DNA of 64,000 bases from Paenirhizobium cremeum (lineage in GTDB: Bacteria; Pseudomonadota; Alphaproteobacteria; Rhizobiales; Rhizobiaceae), in NCBI RefSeq assembly GCF_022884085.1, contig NZ_JAGGCS010000001.1, positions 491,252-555,251 on the forward strand, written 5' to 3'. Position numbers and translations under genes: made by a program. This document shows, one piece after another, positions 29,206 through 37,265 of this stretch. Position 1 is the stretch's first letter; each line of letters begins with the position of its first letter. Below the pieces are notes generated by a model. It saw only the letters and a program-made list of their open reading frames with translations. It searched no databases and was not told the DNA's origin.

Positions 29206-30434
29206 CCAAGGTGGAGTTCATCGGTCACAGCAAGCATCTGAACGGTATCCGCAAGGCGTCTGACGGCAGACTTGAACTGGTTCCGCTGAAGCTTGTCGAC
29301 ACCATCCGCGAACTCGTGCGCCTCAAGGGGTTCGGCGGCCTGCTGGCAACCATTGCCGGCCGCGACGAGGTTGTCGATCTCAGGCCTGTCGTCGAGCGCA
29401 ACCTGATCCGTCGGCGCATCCGTTTCGGCTGGTTCTATTCCAACCCTCTGGTCGCCGCCATCTACCGGGCGATGGTCCTGCCCCGCGCACGCATCCCCGC
29501 CGCACTGCTCAAGCTCCGTTTCGATGAACATCCCGAAGCCCGGGCCCTGGTCTTCAACGGCTTCCTGATGCCGGATGCCCTGACGCTGGAGGTCAGCAAG
29601 GCGCTCGGGCGCGAACGGCTGGTCATGGAACTCGGCTTCTTCCCGAAGATGCTGCAATATGACCGCAAGGGCATCAACTACGACAGCACCCTCCCCCGCG
29701 ATCCCGCCTTCTATCGCATGGTGGAAGATCGCATCGGCAAGGACATGCCCGCGGATCTGGTGCGCCGACAGAGCAAGCAGAAGGGATCGAAAACGGTTTC
29801 CCTGCCGCCGTCCTATGTCTTCGTTCCCTTCCAGGTGCCGAGCGACATGCAGGTGCTCGCCCATTCGCCCTGGATCAGGGACATGGTGCATTTCTACGAG
29901 GTGATCGCCCGCCTCGCCGACCGCCAGCCGGACGTGCACTTCGTCATCAAGGAGCATCCGAGCTTTCCGCTGTCGATCCGCGGCCACGTCAAGCCTCACG
30001 CCCGCATTCATTTCGCCAACCATAACGAGACGCGCGGCCTGATCGAAGGCGCCGACGCGGTGATCGTGATGAATTCGACGGTCGGCCTCGAAAGCGTGTT
30101 CCTCGGCAAGAAGGTCATCACCATCGGCAACGCGCCCTACAACGTCGACGGCCTCGTGCTGCATGCCGGCGATGACGGGGAACTGGCTTCAGCCTTCGAA
30201 AGGTTGAAGGACTGGCAGCCCGACGCGAACCTTCGTACGACCGTCATAAGATACATTTACAACGTCTTCCTGCTCAGGGGCGACCGCAACAATGCGGACG
30301 CGGCCATGATGGAGGCTCTTCGCCAACGCGCGGAGGGTAGCGACCAGCACAGCCTGTTCCTGAGAGAATTCGCCGAACGTCCGGGTCATGAGGACCGGGC
30401 GGAGAGAAAACCGGTCAGGGAAGGCCCGTATTAG
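29202..30434 (+). CDS. Capsule/LPS polysaccharide biosynthesis protein (KpsC/KpsS-like fold)
   Basis: The 410-residue protein starts MTKVEFIGHSKHLNGIRKAS and has the features of the capsular polysaccharide synthesis family (PF05159): a C-terminal half with VHFVIKEHPSFPLS, then ADAVIVMNSTVGLESVFLGK and a later GNAPYNVDG. Families of this kind include Kdo-handling transferases. No symbol is given because the lps gene matching it in S. meliloti is uncertain. ATGA overlap with lpsB shows translational coupling, and the next gene starts 2 bases after its stop. Confidence 0.82.
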   Translation: MTKVEFIGHSKHLNGIRKASDGRLELVPLKLVDTIRELVRLKGFGGLLATIAGRDEVVDLRPVVERNLIRRRIRFGWFYSNPLVAAIYRAMVLPRARIPAALLKLRFDEHPEARALVFNGFLMPDALTLEVSKALGRERLVMELGFFPKMLQYDRKGINYDSTLPRDPAFYRMVEDRIGKDMPADLVRRQSKQKGSKTVSLPPSYVFVPFQVPSDMQVLAHSPWIRDMVHFYEVIARLADRQPDVHFVIKEHPSFPLSIRGHVKPHARIHFANHNETRGLIEGADAVIVMNSTVGLESVFLGKKVITIGNAPYNVDGLVLHAGDDGELASAFERLKDWQPDANLRTTVIRYIYNVFLLRGDRNNADAAMMEALRQRAEGSDQHSLFLREFAERPGHEDRAERKPVREGPY

Positions 30435-30436
30435 CC

Positions 30437-31327
30437 ATGAACATGCAAACCACACCCACCCCTTCAGTCAATGTGGTTTGCATGAAATGGGGAACGCTCT
30501 ACGGTCCCGAATACGTCAACAACCTGAAACGCGGCGTCGCCCGCCATCTCCGCCGCCCCCACCGCTTCGTCTGCTTCACGGACGACACGACCGGCCTTGA
30601 GGCGGGCATCGAAACCTTTCCTCTGCCGGAACTGGACCTTCCCGCCGGTCATGGCGACCGACGCTGGCGCAAGCTTGCGCTCTTCCGCCGCGATCTCGCC
30701 GACCTCAAGGGCACCACGCTCTTCCTCGATCTCGATCTGGTCGTCATGGCCGACCTCGAGCCGTTCTTCACCCATCCCGGGACATTCCTCATCATCCGCG
30801 ACGACGAGCTTTTCCGCCCCAAGCCGCTCCGCCGCATCAACCCGGCCCGCGACCGCTTCCTGCATTCGGTCGGCAACAGTTCCGTCTTCCGCTACGAGAT
30901 CGGCGCCCACAGCTACGTCCTCGACGCCTACCTGGCCGACCCCGCCAAGGCCATGGCGCATTACGAGATCTCCCAGCAGTTCCAGAGCGCCCAGCTCGCC
31001 GCTCACGGCCATCTGCAGTACTGGCCGAAGGAATGGTGCGTAAGCTTCAAGAACGCCTGCGTTCCACGCAATCTGGCGAGCTACTTCCGCGATCCCTTCC
31101 CGCCGGAAGGCGCGAAAATGGTGGTGTTCGCAGGCCAGCCGAAAATGGGTGAGGTCCTCGCTGGCGGAGGCCACAAATGGTACCGCAGGATCGGCAGGGT
31201 CGACTGGCTGCACGACGCCTGGTATGGGAGCAGCCAGCCGGCTTCAGATTTCCAGAAGGGGAACCTTCTTGACCTGACGGATCGTCAGCATCGTCCGCAC
31301 GGTGTGGACGTGCTCGTTGGCGGTTAG
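30437..31327 (+). CDS. Glycosyltransferase-like protein with DxD motif, 3' end overlapping lrp
   Basis: The 296-residue protein resembles GT-A type transferases of polysaccharide clusters: an N-terminal VNVVCMKWGTLYGPEYVNNL, a DxD metal site at Asp98-Asp100 (LFLDLDLVVMADLEPF), and a conserved SVGNSSVFRYEIGAHSYV block. The body appears to end near VDWLHDAWYG (about residue 263). The last 27 residues are encoded antisense to the lrp coding end and look like chance sequence. It is the third gene of the lpsB operon and probably adds a sugar to LPS or another surface glycan; donor and acceptor are unknown. Confidence 0.78.
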   Translation: MNMQTTPTPSVNVVCMKWGTLYGPEYVNNLKRGVARHLRRPHRFVCFTDDTTGLEAGIETFPLPELDLPAGHGDRRWRKLALFRRDLADLKGTTLFLDLDLVVMADLEPFFTHPGTFLIIRDDELFRPKPLRRINPARDRFLHSVGNSSVFRYEIGAHSYVLDAYLADPAKAMAHYEISQQFQSAQLAAHGHLQYWPKEWCVSFKNACVPRNLASYFRDPFPPEGAKMVVFAGQPKMGEVLAGGGHKWYRRIGRVDWLHDAWYGSSQPASDFQKGNLLDLTDRQHRPHGVDVLVGG

Positions 31328-31711
31328 CACCTCGATCACGAAATCCTGAAACCGGCTCAGATTCTCCGCCACGCAGTGCAGCAGAAAATCGCTGTCGCCG
31401 TTCACCATCCAGGCCTGACGCACCATCGGCCAGCTCTCGGTGGCCGCCGCGAAGGCCTTGAGATTGGCCTCCGACTGGTGCTTGAGACCGATCATGCAGA
31501 AGGCCACGAGGTCGAAGCCGAGCTTCGGCGCGTTCAGCATGGCGTGATAGCCCTCGATGATGCCGCTTTCCTCGAGCTTGCGCACACGCCTCAGGCAGGG
31601 GGGCGCCGAAATCCCGACCCGCTCGGAAAGCTCCACATTGGTCATCCTCCCATCCCGTTGCAGTTCGCGCAGGATTCGAAGATCGATTGCGTCCAGCTCG
31701 GCTTTCAGCAC
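31244..31711 (-). CDS. lrp: Lrp/AsnC family transcriptional regulator
   Basis: The 155-residue regulator (from the GTG at 31711) has an N-terminal helix-turn-helix (MTNVELSERVGISAPPCLRRV) and the C-terminal RAM effector domain (HVHTVRTMLTIRQVKKVPL). The GTG start VLKAELDAIDLRI is chosen because AAAGG precedes it by 8 bases; an ATG 11 codons upstream has no ribosome site. It sits between LPS genes and trxB, the same place as an lrp gene of S. meliloti, but convergent with the LPS genes and divergent from trxB. In S. meliloti a linked lrp gene belongs to the LsrB-controlled LPS unit. Confidence 0.88.
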   Translation of the reverse strand: MLKAELDAIDLRILRELQRDGRMTNVELSERVGISAPPCLRRVRKLEESGIIEGYHAMLNAPKLGFDLVAFCMIGLKHQSEANLKAFAAATESWPMVRQAWMVNGDSDFLLHCVAENLSRFQDFVIEVLTANEHVHTVRTMLTIRQVKKVPLLEI

Positions 31712-31938
31712 GGGTATGGCCTTTCGTGATTTGCAGATGGGCATTTTCTAGCCGAACCCGTGGAATACGCAAGAATCTGGCTGCTGTGAGCACAAAAATT
31801 ACCGTGCGACGCATTGCCTTGTTGGTATTGCAAGGCTGACCTTGAATAAATGCATGGATCAATCATAAATGAACCTACAAAGAAGTGGCGCGTGAGCTTA
31901 TATCGCTCCCTCCTCTGGCCGCTTTGAAAGGAATTACC

Positions 31939-32913
31939 ATGACTGCCCGCCATACGAAGGTGTTGATCATCGGCTCAGGCCCGGCCGGATACACGGCTGC
32001 GATCTACGCCGCCCGTGCCATGCTGAAGCCGGTGCTGATCGCCGGCATGGAACAGGGCGGCCAGTTGATGATTACCACCGACGTGGAAAACTATCCCGGC
32101 TTCGCCGATCCGATCCAGGGCCCCTGGCTGATGGAGCAGATGCTGAAGCAGGCAAGCCATGTCGGCGCCGAGATCGTCAATGACCTGGTGACCGAGGTGG
32201 ACGTCTCCCGCCGTCCCTTCACCGCCCGGACCGATTCGGGCGCGGTATGGACCGCCGACACGCTCATCATCGCCACCGGCGCCAAGGCCAAGTGGCTCGG
32301 CATCGAGAGCGAGCAGCATTTCCAGGGCTTCGGCGTCTCCGCCTGCGCCACGTGCGACGGCTTCTTCTATCGCAACAAGGATGTCATCGTTGTCGGCGGC
32401 GGCAACTCGGCCGTGGAAGAGGCGCTCTATCTCTCCCACATCGCGAAATCCGTCACCGTCGTGCACCGCCGCGACAGCTTCCGCTCGGAAAAGATCCTGC
32501 AGGAGCGTCTATTCGCCAAGGACAATATCCGCGTTCTCTGGAACACCGAGGTTGCCGAAATCACCGGCGCGCCGGCAAAGCCCCCGATGCCACCGTCGGT
32601 CAGCGGCGTGAAGCTGCGCGACACGCTGACGGGAGCGGTCACAGAACTGCCGATCGACGGCGTCTTCGTGGCGATCGGTCACGCACCGGCCGTCGAACTG
32701 TTCAAGGGCAAGCTGAAGCTCAAGTCGAACGGCTATCTCTGGACGGCTCCCGACAGCACGGCCACGGATGTGCCGGGTGTCTTTGCCGCCGGCGACGTCA
32801 CTGACGACATCTACAGGCAGGCAATCACCGCAGCCGGCATGGGCTGCATGGCCGCGCTCGAGGCCGAGCGCTTCCTGGGCGCCCAGCCGGTACAGGCCGA
32901 AGCCGCGGAGTGA
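31939..32913 (+). CDS. trxB: Thioredoxin-disulfide reductase TrxB
   Basis: The 324-residue flavoprotein moves electrons from NADPH to thioredoxin. It has the FAD site GSGPAGYTAAIYAAR, the redox centre Cys136-Ala-Thr-Cys139 in SACATCDGFFY, the NADPH site VGGGNSAVEEALYL, and the C-terminal FAD motif GVFAAGDVTDDIYRQ. GAAAGGAATTACC precedes the ATG. Its stop lies 20 bases before the LsrB start, so the two are probably one operon, which links thiol redox and the regulator. Confidence 0.97.
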   Translation: MTARHTKVLIIGSGPAGYTAAIYAARAMLKPVLIAGMEQGGQLMITTDVENYPGFADPIQGPWLMEQMLKQASHVGAEIVNDLVTEVDVSRRPFTARTDSGAVWTADTLIIATGAKAKWLGIESEQHFQGFGVSACATCDGFFYRNKDVIVVGGGNSAVEEALYLSHIAKSVTVVHRRDSFRSEKILQERLFAKDNIRVLWNTEVAEITGAPAKPPMPPSVSGVKLRDTLTGAVTELPIDGVFVAIGHAPAVELFKGKLKLKSNGYLWTAPDSTATDVPGVFAAGDVTDDIYRQAITAAGMGCMAALEAERFLGAQPVQAEAAE

Positions 32914-32933
32914 TGGTCATGAGAGGGGGCAGC

Positions 32934-33830
32934 ATGCCGTTGGACTGGGACAAGTTGCGCATTTTTCATGCGGCTGCAGAAGCTGGGTCGTTTACCCATG
33001 CGGCCGACAAACTGCATCTTTCCCAGTCGGCGATCAGCCGCCAGGTCAGCGCGCTGGAACAGGATATCGGCGTCAAGCTGTTCCATCGCCATGCGCGCGG
33101 CCTTATCCTCACCGAGCAGGGCGAATTGCTCTATCGCACCGCCCATGACGTGCTGCTGAAGCTCGAAACGGTCAAGATGCAGCTTACCGAGACGACGGAA
33201 AAGCCAAGCGGCAAGCTCCGCGTGACGACGACCGTTGGCCTTGGCCAGGGCTGGCTCACGGACAAGGTCCAGGAATTCCTGCAGCTTTACCCGGACATGT
33301 CGATCCAGCTTATCCTCGACAACGAGGAGCTGGACGTGAACATGCGCCATGCCGACTGCGCCATTCGCCTGCGCCAGCCGCAGCAATCGGACCTCATCCA
33401 GCGCAAGCTCTTCACGGTGCACATGCATGTTTATGCGGCACCATCCTACATCAACCGCTATGGCGAACCGCAATCGATCGAGGATCTCGACAACCACCGC
33501 ATCATCACCTTCGGCGAGCCGGCTCCTGGTTATCTCCTGGATGTGAACTGGCTGGAGGTGGCGGGCCGCACCTCGGACAATCCGCGAATCCCGCATCTTC
33601 AGATCAACAGCCTGACCTCGATCAAGCGCGCCTGCCTGCTGGGAATCGGCATAGCCATGCTGCCCGACTACATCGTGGGACGGGATCCGGGCCTCCTGCA
33701 GCTCGTGACCAACGCCGACGTCCCCTCCTTCGACACCTATTTCTGCTATCCGGACGAAATGAAGAACGCCGCAAAGCTGAAGGCCTTCCGCGATTTCATT
33801 GTCGCAAAGGCCAGAAATTGGAACTTTTAA
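32934..33830 (+). CDS. lsrB: LysR-family regulator LsrB/VtlR
   Basis: The 298-residue regulator starts MPLDWDKLRIFHAAAEAGSF with a LysR helix-turn-helix (HLSQSAISRQVSALE) and an effector domain. The sequence and the trxB-lsrB-sRNA-arsR order match LsrB of S. meliloti, called VtlR in Brucella and Agrobacterium. Known roles are activation of LPS genes, oxidative-stress response through cysteine oxidation, and activation of an AbcR sRNA. Cysteines are visible in HADCAIRL, KRACLLGIG and TYFCYPDE. The ATG at 32934 follows AGAGGGGGC; a GTG overlapping the trxB stop is less likely. Confidence 0.92.
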   Translation: MPLDWDKLRIFHAAAEAGSFTHAADKLHLSQSAISRQVSALEQDIGVKLFHRHARGLILTEQGELLYRTAHDVLLKLETVKMQLTETTEKPSGKLRVTTTVGLGQGWLTDKVQEFLQLYPDMSIQLILDNEELDVNMRHADCAIRLRQPQQSDLIQRKLFTVHMHVYAAPSYINRYGEPQSIEDLDNHRIITFGEPAPGYLLDVNWLEVAGRTSDNPRIPHLQINSLTSIKRACLLGIGIAMLPDYIVGRDPGLLQLVTNADVPSFDTYFCYPDEMKNAAKLKAFRDFIVAKARNWNF

Positions 33831-33880
33831 GCAGCTTTTACGGGTAGAAAGGGCAGGCCTGCACATTGCGCATGCCTGAC

Positions 33881-33896
33881 ATGCATAAAAAAGCAT
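33881..33896 (+). promoter_or_regulatory. Candidate LysR-type operator upstream of the AbcR sRNA
   Basis: ATGC-N8-GCAT inverted repeat (ATGCATAAAAAAGCAT), abutting the -35 box of the sRNA promoter and following lsrB by 50 bases. LysR proteins bind such short dyads, and VtlR is known to activate an AbcR gene, so this is a plausible site; binding is inferred. Confidence 0.45.
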
Positions 33897-33924
33897 TGTT
33901 CGCTGCACAAAAAACCACCATATC
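33896..33924 (+). promoter_or_regulatory. Candidate promoter of the AbcR sRNA
   Basis: TTGTTC, a 17-base spacer, then CATATC, placing the start near 33931. The -35 box is poor, as expected for a promoter that needs an activator. Confidence 0.5.
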
Positions 33925-33930
33925 GCACAC

Positions 33931-34047
33931 AGCTGATGCACATGGTGGCTTTCCTCCCAGTTCCACCGCAGCAGCTGTTCCCCTCTGGAGGTTTTTGACC
34001 TTCACACTTCAAAGGGCCCTGGAGCAATCCGGCGGCCCTCTTTTTTT
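33931..34047 (+). ncRNA. abcR: AbcR1/AbcR2-type trans-acting small RNA (alpha-r15 family)
   Basis: About 117 bases with the three-part AbcR architecture. A first stem closes CAGCTG with CAGCTG and GGTGG with CCACC, presenting the loop CTTTCCTCCCAGTT, which is complementary to ribosome binding sites. A single-stranded pyrimidine patch TTCCCCTCTGG follows. The end is an intrinsic terminator (AGGGCC/GGCCCT, 34013-34039) with seven T. AbcR sRNAs bind Hfq and repress many ABC-transporter mRNAs. The position between lsrB and an arsR gene is the same as in S. meliloti, where two copies lie in tandem; here only one is present. Exact ends are estimated. Confidence 0.88.
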
Positions 34048-34143
34048 GTCCGGAGAGCACCGCAAGGGAGAAGCAACGCGGAAAGGATCGGTAACCGTAT
34101 CCTCAATGCGTCGGTTTCGGGAACGAGTTGACATCCGTTTGAA

Positions 34144-34171
34144 TTGACGCTCCGTTTTCATGGCCTATTTG
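34144..34171 (+). promoter_or_regulatory. Candidate promoter of the arsR-old yellow enzyme unit
   Basis: TTGACG, a 16-base spacer, then TATTTG, 31 bases before the regulator ATG. A second TTGAC lies 16 bases upstream of the first. Confidence 0.4.
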
Positions 34172-34202
34172 AAACGCACGAACGGAATCGGAACAACGGT
34201 AT

Positions 34203-34496
34203 ATGGATCTTCACGAGGGCCTCAAAGCGCTTGCACATCCGACGAGGATCGAAATGCTGGTGTGGATGAAGCAACCCGAAGTCCATTTCCCCGACCAGTC
34301 TCAGTCCTTTGATATGGGGGTCAGCGCGGGACAGTTTGAACGCTGCGGCCTCTCGCAATCGACAGTCTCCGCCCACCTCGCGACCCTGCAGAGAGCGGGC
34401 CTTGTTATCTCCACCCGTATCGGCCAGTGGGTATTCTATCGCCGCAACGAAGAGGCGATCGGCAAGCTCCTCGATACCTTGAACACGACGATCTGA
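34203..34496 (+). CDS. ArsR-family winged-helix regulator
   Basis: The 97-residue protein has the ArsR fold: LKALAHPTRIEMLVWM at the start, recognition helix CGLSQSTVSAHLATLQRAGLV, and wing STRIGQWVFYRRN. It lacks the metal-binding CVC motif of ArsR/SmtB sensors. Its only cysteine, Cys48, lies just before the recognition helix. It precedes an old yellow enzyme gene by 73 bases on the same strand, a common rhizobial pair, so it probably represses this unit and responds to an electrophile or redox signal. That trigger is inference. Confidence 0.85.
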   Translation: MDLHEGLKALAHPTRIEMLVWMKQPEVHFPDQSQSFDMGVSAGQFERCGLSQSTVSAHLATLQRAGLVISTRIGQWVFYRRNEEAIGKLLDTLNTTI

Positions 34497-34569
34497 GACA
34501 CCAGATCTAAGATCCCAATGCTGCTCCTCCCACCCGCCATTGGATAATCTGGAAATTTAGAGAGGTTTC

Positions 34570-35679
34570 ATGCCTAGCCTTTTTGATCCGGTCACACTCG
34601 GCCGCACCACGCTTTCCAATCGCATCGCGATGGCACCGCTGACCCGCAACCGCTCGCCGGGAGCCGTTCCGAACGATCTCAACGTCACCTATTACGAACA
34701 GCGCGCTTCGGCGGGTCTCATCATCACCGAGGGCACGCCGATCACCCAGCAGGGCCAGGGCTATGCCCAGGTGCCCGGTCTCTACCTCCCGGAAGCCGTC
34801 GAAGGCTGGAAGCGCGTGACCGCCGCGGTGCATTCCGCCGGCGGCAAGATCGCCGTCCAGCTCTGGCATGTCGGTCGTGTCTCCCACACGACGCTACAGC
34901 CCGGCGGCGCGGCGCCCGTCGCTCCTTCGGCCATCCGTGCGAAATCGAAGACCTACATCATCAACGATGACGGTACCGGCGCTTTCGTCGATACCTCGGA
35001 GCCTCGCGCTCTCGAACTTTCCGAAATCCCCGGCATTCTCGAGGATTATCGCCGTGCGGCCCGTGCGGCGGTCGAGGCCGGCTTCGACGCCGTCGAGATT
35101 CATGCCGCGAACGGCTACCTGATCGACCAGTTCCTGCGCGCGGACACCAACCACCGCACGGACGGCTATGGCGGCTCGATTGAAAACCGCACGCGCTTCG
35201 CGCTCGAAGTGGTCAAGACGATCGTCGACGAAATCGGCGCCGAGCGCACAGGCATCCGCATTTCTCCGGTCACCCCGGCAAACGATGCATCCGATCCGGA
35301 TCCGCAGCCTCTCTTCAACCATCTGGTGGAAAAGCTCGCCGCCTATGACCTTGCCTTCATCCATGTGATCGAAGGTGCGACCGGCGGCCCGCGCGACAAC
35401 CTGCCCTTCGACTGGGCTGGGTTGAAGGCCGCCTACCGCGCCAAGGGCGGCAAGGCCGTGTGGATCGTCAACAACGGCTATGACCGTGACATGGCGATCG
35501 AGGCGGTCGAATCCGGCCGTGCCGACATGGTGGCCTTCGGCAAGCTCTTCATCTCCAACCCGGACCTCGTTCGCCGGCTTAAGGAGAATGCACCGCTCAA
35601 CGAAGCAGACCGCAACACCTTCTATGGCGGCGGCGCGGAAGGCTATACCAACTATCCGACGCTTGCACTTTCCGCTTGA
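34570..35679 (+). CDS. Old yellow enzyme family alkene reductase (NemA-like)
   Basis: The 369-residue FMN enzyme is a full-length (beta/alpha)8 old yellow enzyme. It shows NRIAMAPLTRNRSPG at the start, QLWHVGRVSH, HAANGYLIDQFLR and GYGGSIENRTRF, and the C-terminal phosphate-binding ADMVAFGKLFISNPDL. Family members reduce activated alkenes, nitro compounds and N-ethylmaleimide with NADPH, and serve in electrophile detoxification. It is probably controlled by the upstream ArsR-type gene and ends at a clear terminator. Confidence 0.92.
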   Translation: MPSLFDPVTLGRTTLSNRIAMAPLTRNRSPGAVPNDLNVTYYEQRASAGLIITEGTPITQQGQGYAQVPGLYLPEAVEGWKRVTAAVHSAGGKIAVQLWHVGRVSHTTLQPGGAAPVAPSAIRAKSKTYIINDDGTGAFVDTSEPRALELSEIPGILEDYRRAARAAVEAGFDAVEIHAANGYLIDQFLRADTNHRTDGYGGSIENRTRFALEVVKTIVDEIGAERTGIRISPVTPANDASDPDPQPLFNHLVEKLAAYDLAFIHVIEGATGGPRDNLPFDWAGLKAAYRAKGGKAVWIVNNGYDRDMAIEAVESGRADMVAFGKLFISNPDLVRRLKENAPLNEADRNTFYGGGAEGYTNYPTLALSA

Positions 35680-35696
35680 GCGTTCCGCAAGACATG

Positions 35697-35724
35697 AATG
35701 CCCCGCCTGCGCGGGGCATTTTCT
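35697..35724 (+). terminator. Terminator of the old yellow enzyme gene
   Basis: A perfect 10-bp stem (35697-35706 with 35711-35720) with a CTGC loop, followed by TTTTCTTC, 17 bases after the stop codon. Confidence 0.88.
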
Positions 35725-35739
35725 TCTGGTGAAGCCCGC

Positions 35740-36126
35740 CTATCTCAAGCTGCGAAAGGCCAGGCGCCCCGATATTCCGAACATCAGCGCGCCATTCGCG
35801 GGGTGCAGCGCCGCCACCAGTGGCATATCGACTTCCTGCCCCACCACGACCACAGCGATCTGCAAGAGATAACTCGTCGCCAGCAATGCCGTCAGCTCAC
35901 GAACGGCAATCAGTCGAGGAGACACGAATGCCTGCGTCAGCATCGCAAGGATAGGCAGGACGATGACGCTGCCGACGATGCGATGCACATCCCAGTTAAC
36001 CCCTCCACCGAAGATCGCCATGCCTGCGAGGTAGAACTGGCTACCGATACCCGCACTGGTGAGGATCGCCATGCCGGTGAAGACGAGGCTCGCGGGAGCG
36101 GACTTAACCTCTACCCCCACACTCAT
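35740..36126 (-). CDS. DUF6220-like small membrane protein
   Basis: The 128-residue protein has about four hydrophobic segments (starting near residues 12, 45, 75 and 105) with His and Gly in conserved-looking positions (NWDVHRIVGSV, LHPANGALMFG), as in the DUF6220 family. No function is known; the paired histidines in helices would allow heme or quinone contact, which is speculation. Its ATG overlaps the stop of the NmrA-like gene by four bases, so the two are translated together. Confidence 0.75.
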   Translation of the reverse strand: MSVGVEVKSAPASLVFTGMAILTSAGIGSQFYLAGMAIFGGGVNWDVHRIVGSVIVLPILAMLTQAFVSPRLIAVRELTALLATSYLLQIAVVVVGQEVDMPLVAALHPANGALMFGISGRLAFRSLR

Positions 36127-37172
36127 GCTGCCCTCCCTGCCGAGGAGATTGATATCGAGCCCGTCGGCCCGTCAGTTCGGGATGCCCCGCCTGTCCGCTC
36201 GGGAAGGCAGCCAAGGCTCGCAAGGGTGGCGGCAACGGCCTCGTCGATGGGAGTCTGCGGCTCTTCCCCGAGAAATTCGACAAGACGGCGATTGTCCATC
36301 GTCACCTCCTGCCTCCAGAGATAGCGCATTTCCAGGAGCTCACGAAAGAGCGGCGCGAAGGGGGAAGCAAGAGCAACCGCGAACCAGGGGAAACGCTTCA
36401 CCTTGAGATCCGGCCGGCCCGTGACGCGGCGAATGGATTGCGCCAACTCCGTCCCGTCGCGATCCAGGAAACCCGCCATGTGAAAGCGTGCGAAGGTCGG
36501 CAATCGGTCGGCATGCTCCAGCAGCCGCACCATGGTCTCCGCGACATCCGGAAGATAGGCCCACTGGTGCCCGACGCCGGGGGATGACGGATTGGTGATC
36601 GAGGCAACCGGCACACCCGGTTTGATGACACCCTGCGCAAACCAGTTGTTGCCGGCTCCGGGACCGAAGAAATCACCCGCCCGCACGATCAGCACCGGAA
36701 CGCCATCGGCGGCCGCAGCTTCCAGCCGGCGCTCGAGCTCGACCCGGATCCGCCCCTTGCGGGTCACCGGATGCTGGGGACTATCTTCGCGAACCAGCGG
36801 AAAACTGTCCGGCCCGAAATTATAGACCGTCCCCGGCATCAGGATACGGGCGCCGTGGCGTTTCGCGGCGGCAATCGTGCTGTCGATCATCGGCAGCACA
36901 AGCTTGCCCCAGTTGCGATAACCGGGCGGGTTGACGCCATGGACGATGAGGCCTGCGCCCTCGGCAGCCCCCATCACGTCGGGAGGGCTCATGGCATCTC
37001 CTTCTACCCACTCATATTGCGGCATCCTTGACTGCATCTCGGCCGCGCGCCGATGCATGGCTCGAACACGATAGCCCCGCTCCACGAGCTTTGCGGCGAC
37101 CGCACCGCCGACGCCACCAGTGACGCCGAGAACCAGTACGACGGGAGGATGAATAACTGCTGTCTCTGTCAT
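36123..37172 (-). CDS. NAD(P)-binding epimerase / NmrA-like protein
   Basis: The 349-residue protein has a Rossmann start VVLVLGVTGGVGGAVAAKL (GxxGGxG, residues 16-22) and the extended SDR/NmrA body with VEGDAMSPPDVMGAAEGAGLIVHGV and VYNFGPDSFPL. It lacks a classical SDR catalytic YxxxK that I can place with confidence, so it may bind NAD(P) as a sensor or act as an atypical epimerase. GGAG precedes the ATG at 37172 by 8 bases. It is divergent from a LysR gene that probably regulates it together with the DUF6220 gene. Confidence 0.83.
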   Translation of the reverse strand: MTETAVIHPPVVLVLGVTGGVGGAVAAKLVERGYRVRAMHRRAAEMQSRMPQYEWVEGDAMSPPDVMGAAEGAGLIVHGVNPPGYRNWGKLVLPMIDSTIAAAKRHGARILMPGTVYNFGPDSFPLVREDSPQHPVTRKGRIRVELERRLEAAAADGVPVLIVRAGDFFGPGAGNNWFAQGVIKPGVPVASITNPSSPGVGHQWAYLPDVAETMVRLLEHADRLPTFARFHMAGFLDRDGTELAQSIRRVTGRPDLKVKRFPWFAVALASPFAPLFRELLEMRYLWRQEVTMDNRRLVEFLGEEPQTPIDEAVAATLASLGCLPERTGGASRTDGPTGSISISSAGRAA

Positions 37173-37227
37173 GGCCTGAACTCCTTCGTTTCGATGCAAG
37201 GAGTATCCGACACGTCAGAGATATACG

Positions 37228-37242
37228 AAATTGCCAGAATTT
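37228..37242. promoter_or_regulatory. Short inverted repeat between NmrA-like and LysR genes
   Basis: AAATTGCCAGAATTT, 5-bp arms around a 5-base centre with T-N-A spacing, in an AT-rich 93-base divergent gap. It is a plausible LysR binding site, 24 bases before the LysR start codon. Confidence 0.35.
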
Positions 37243-37265
37243 CTTTAATTGCTATACATTAATGC

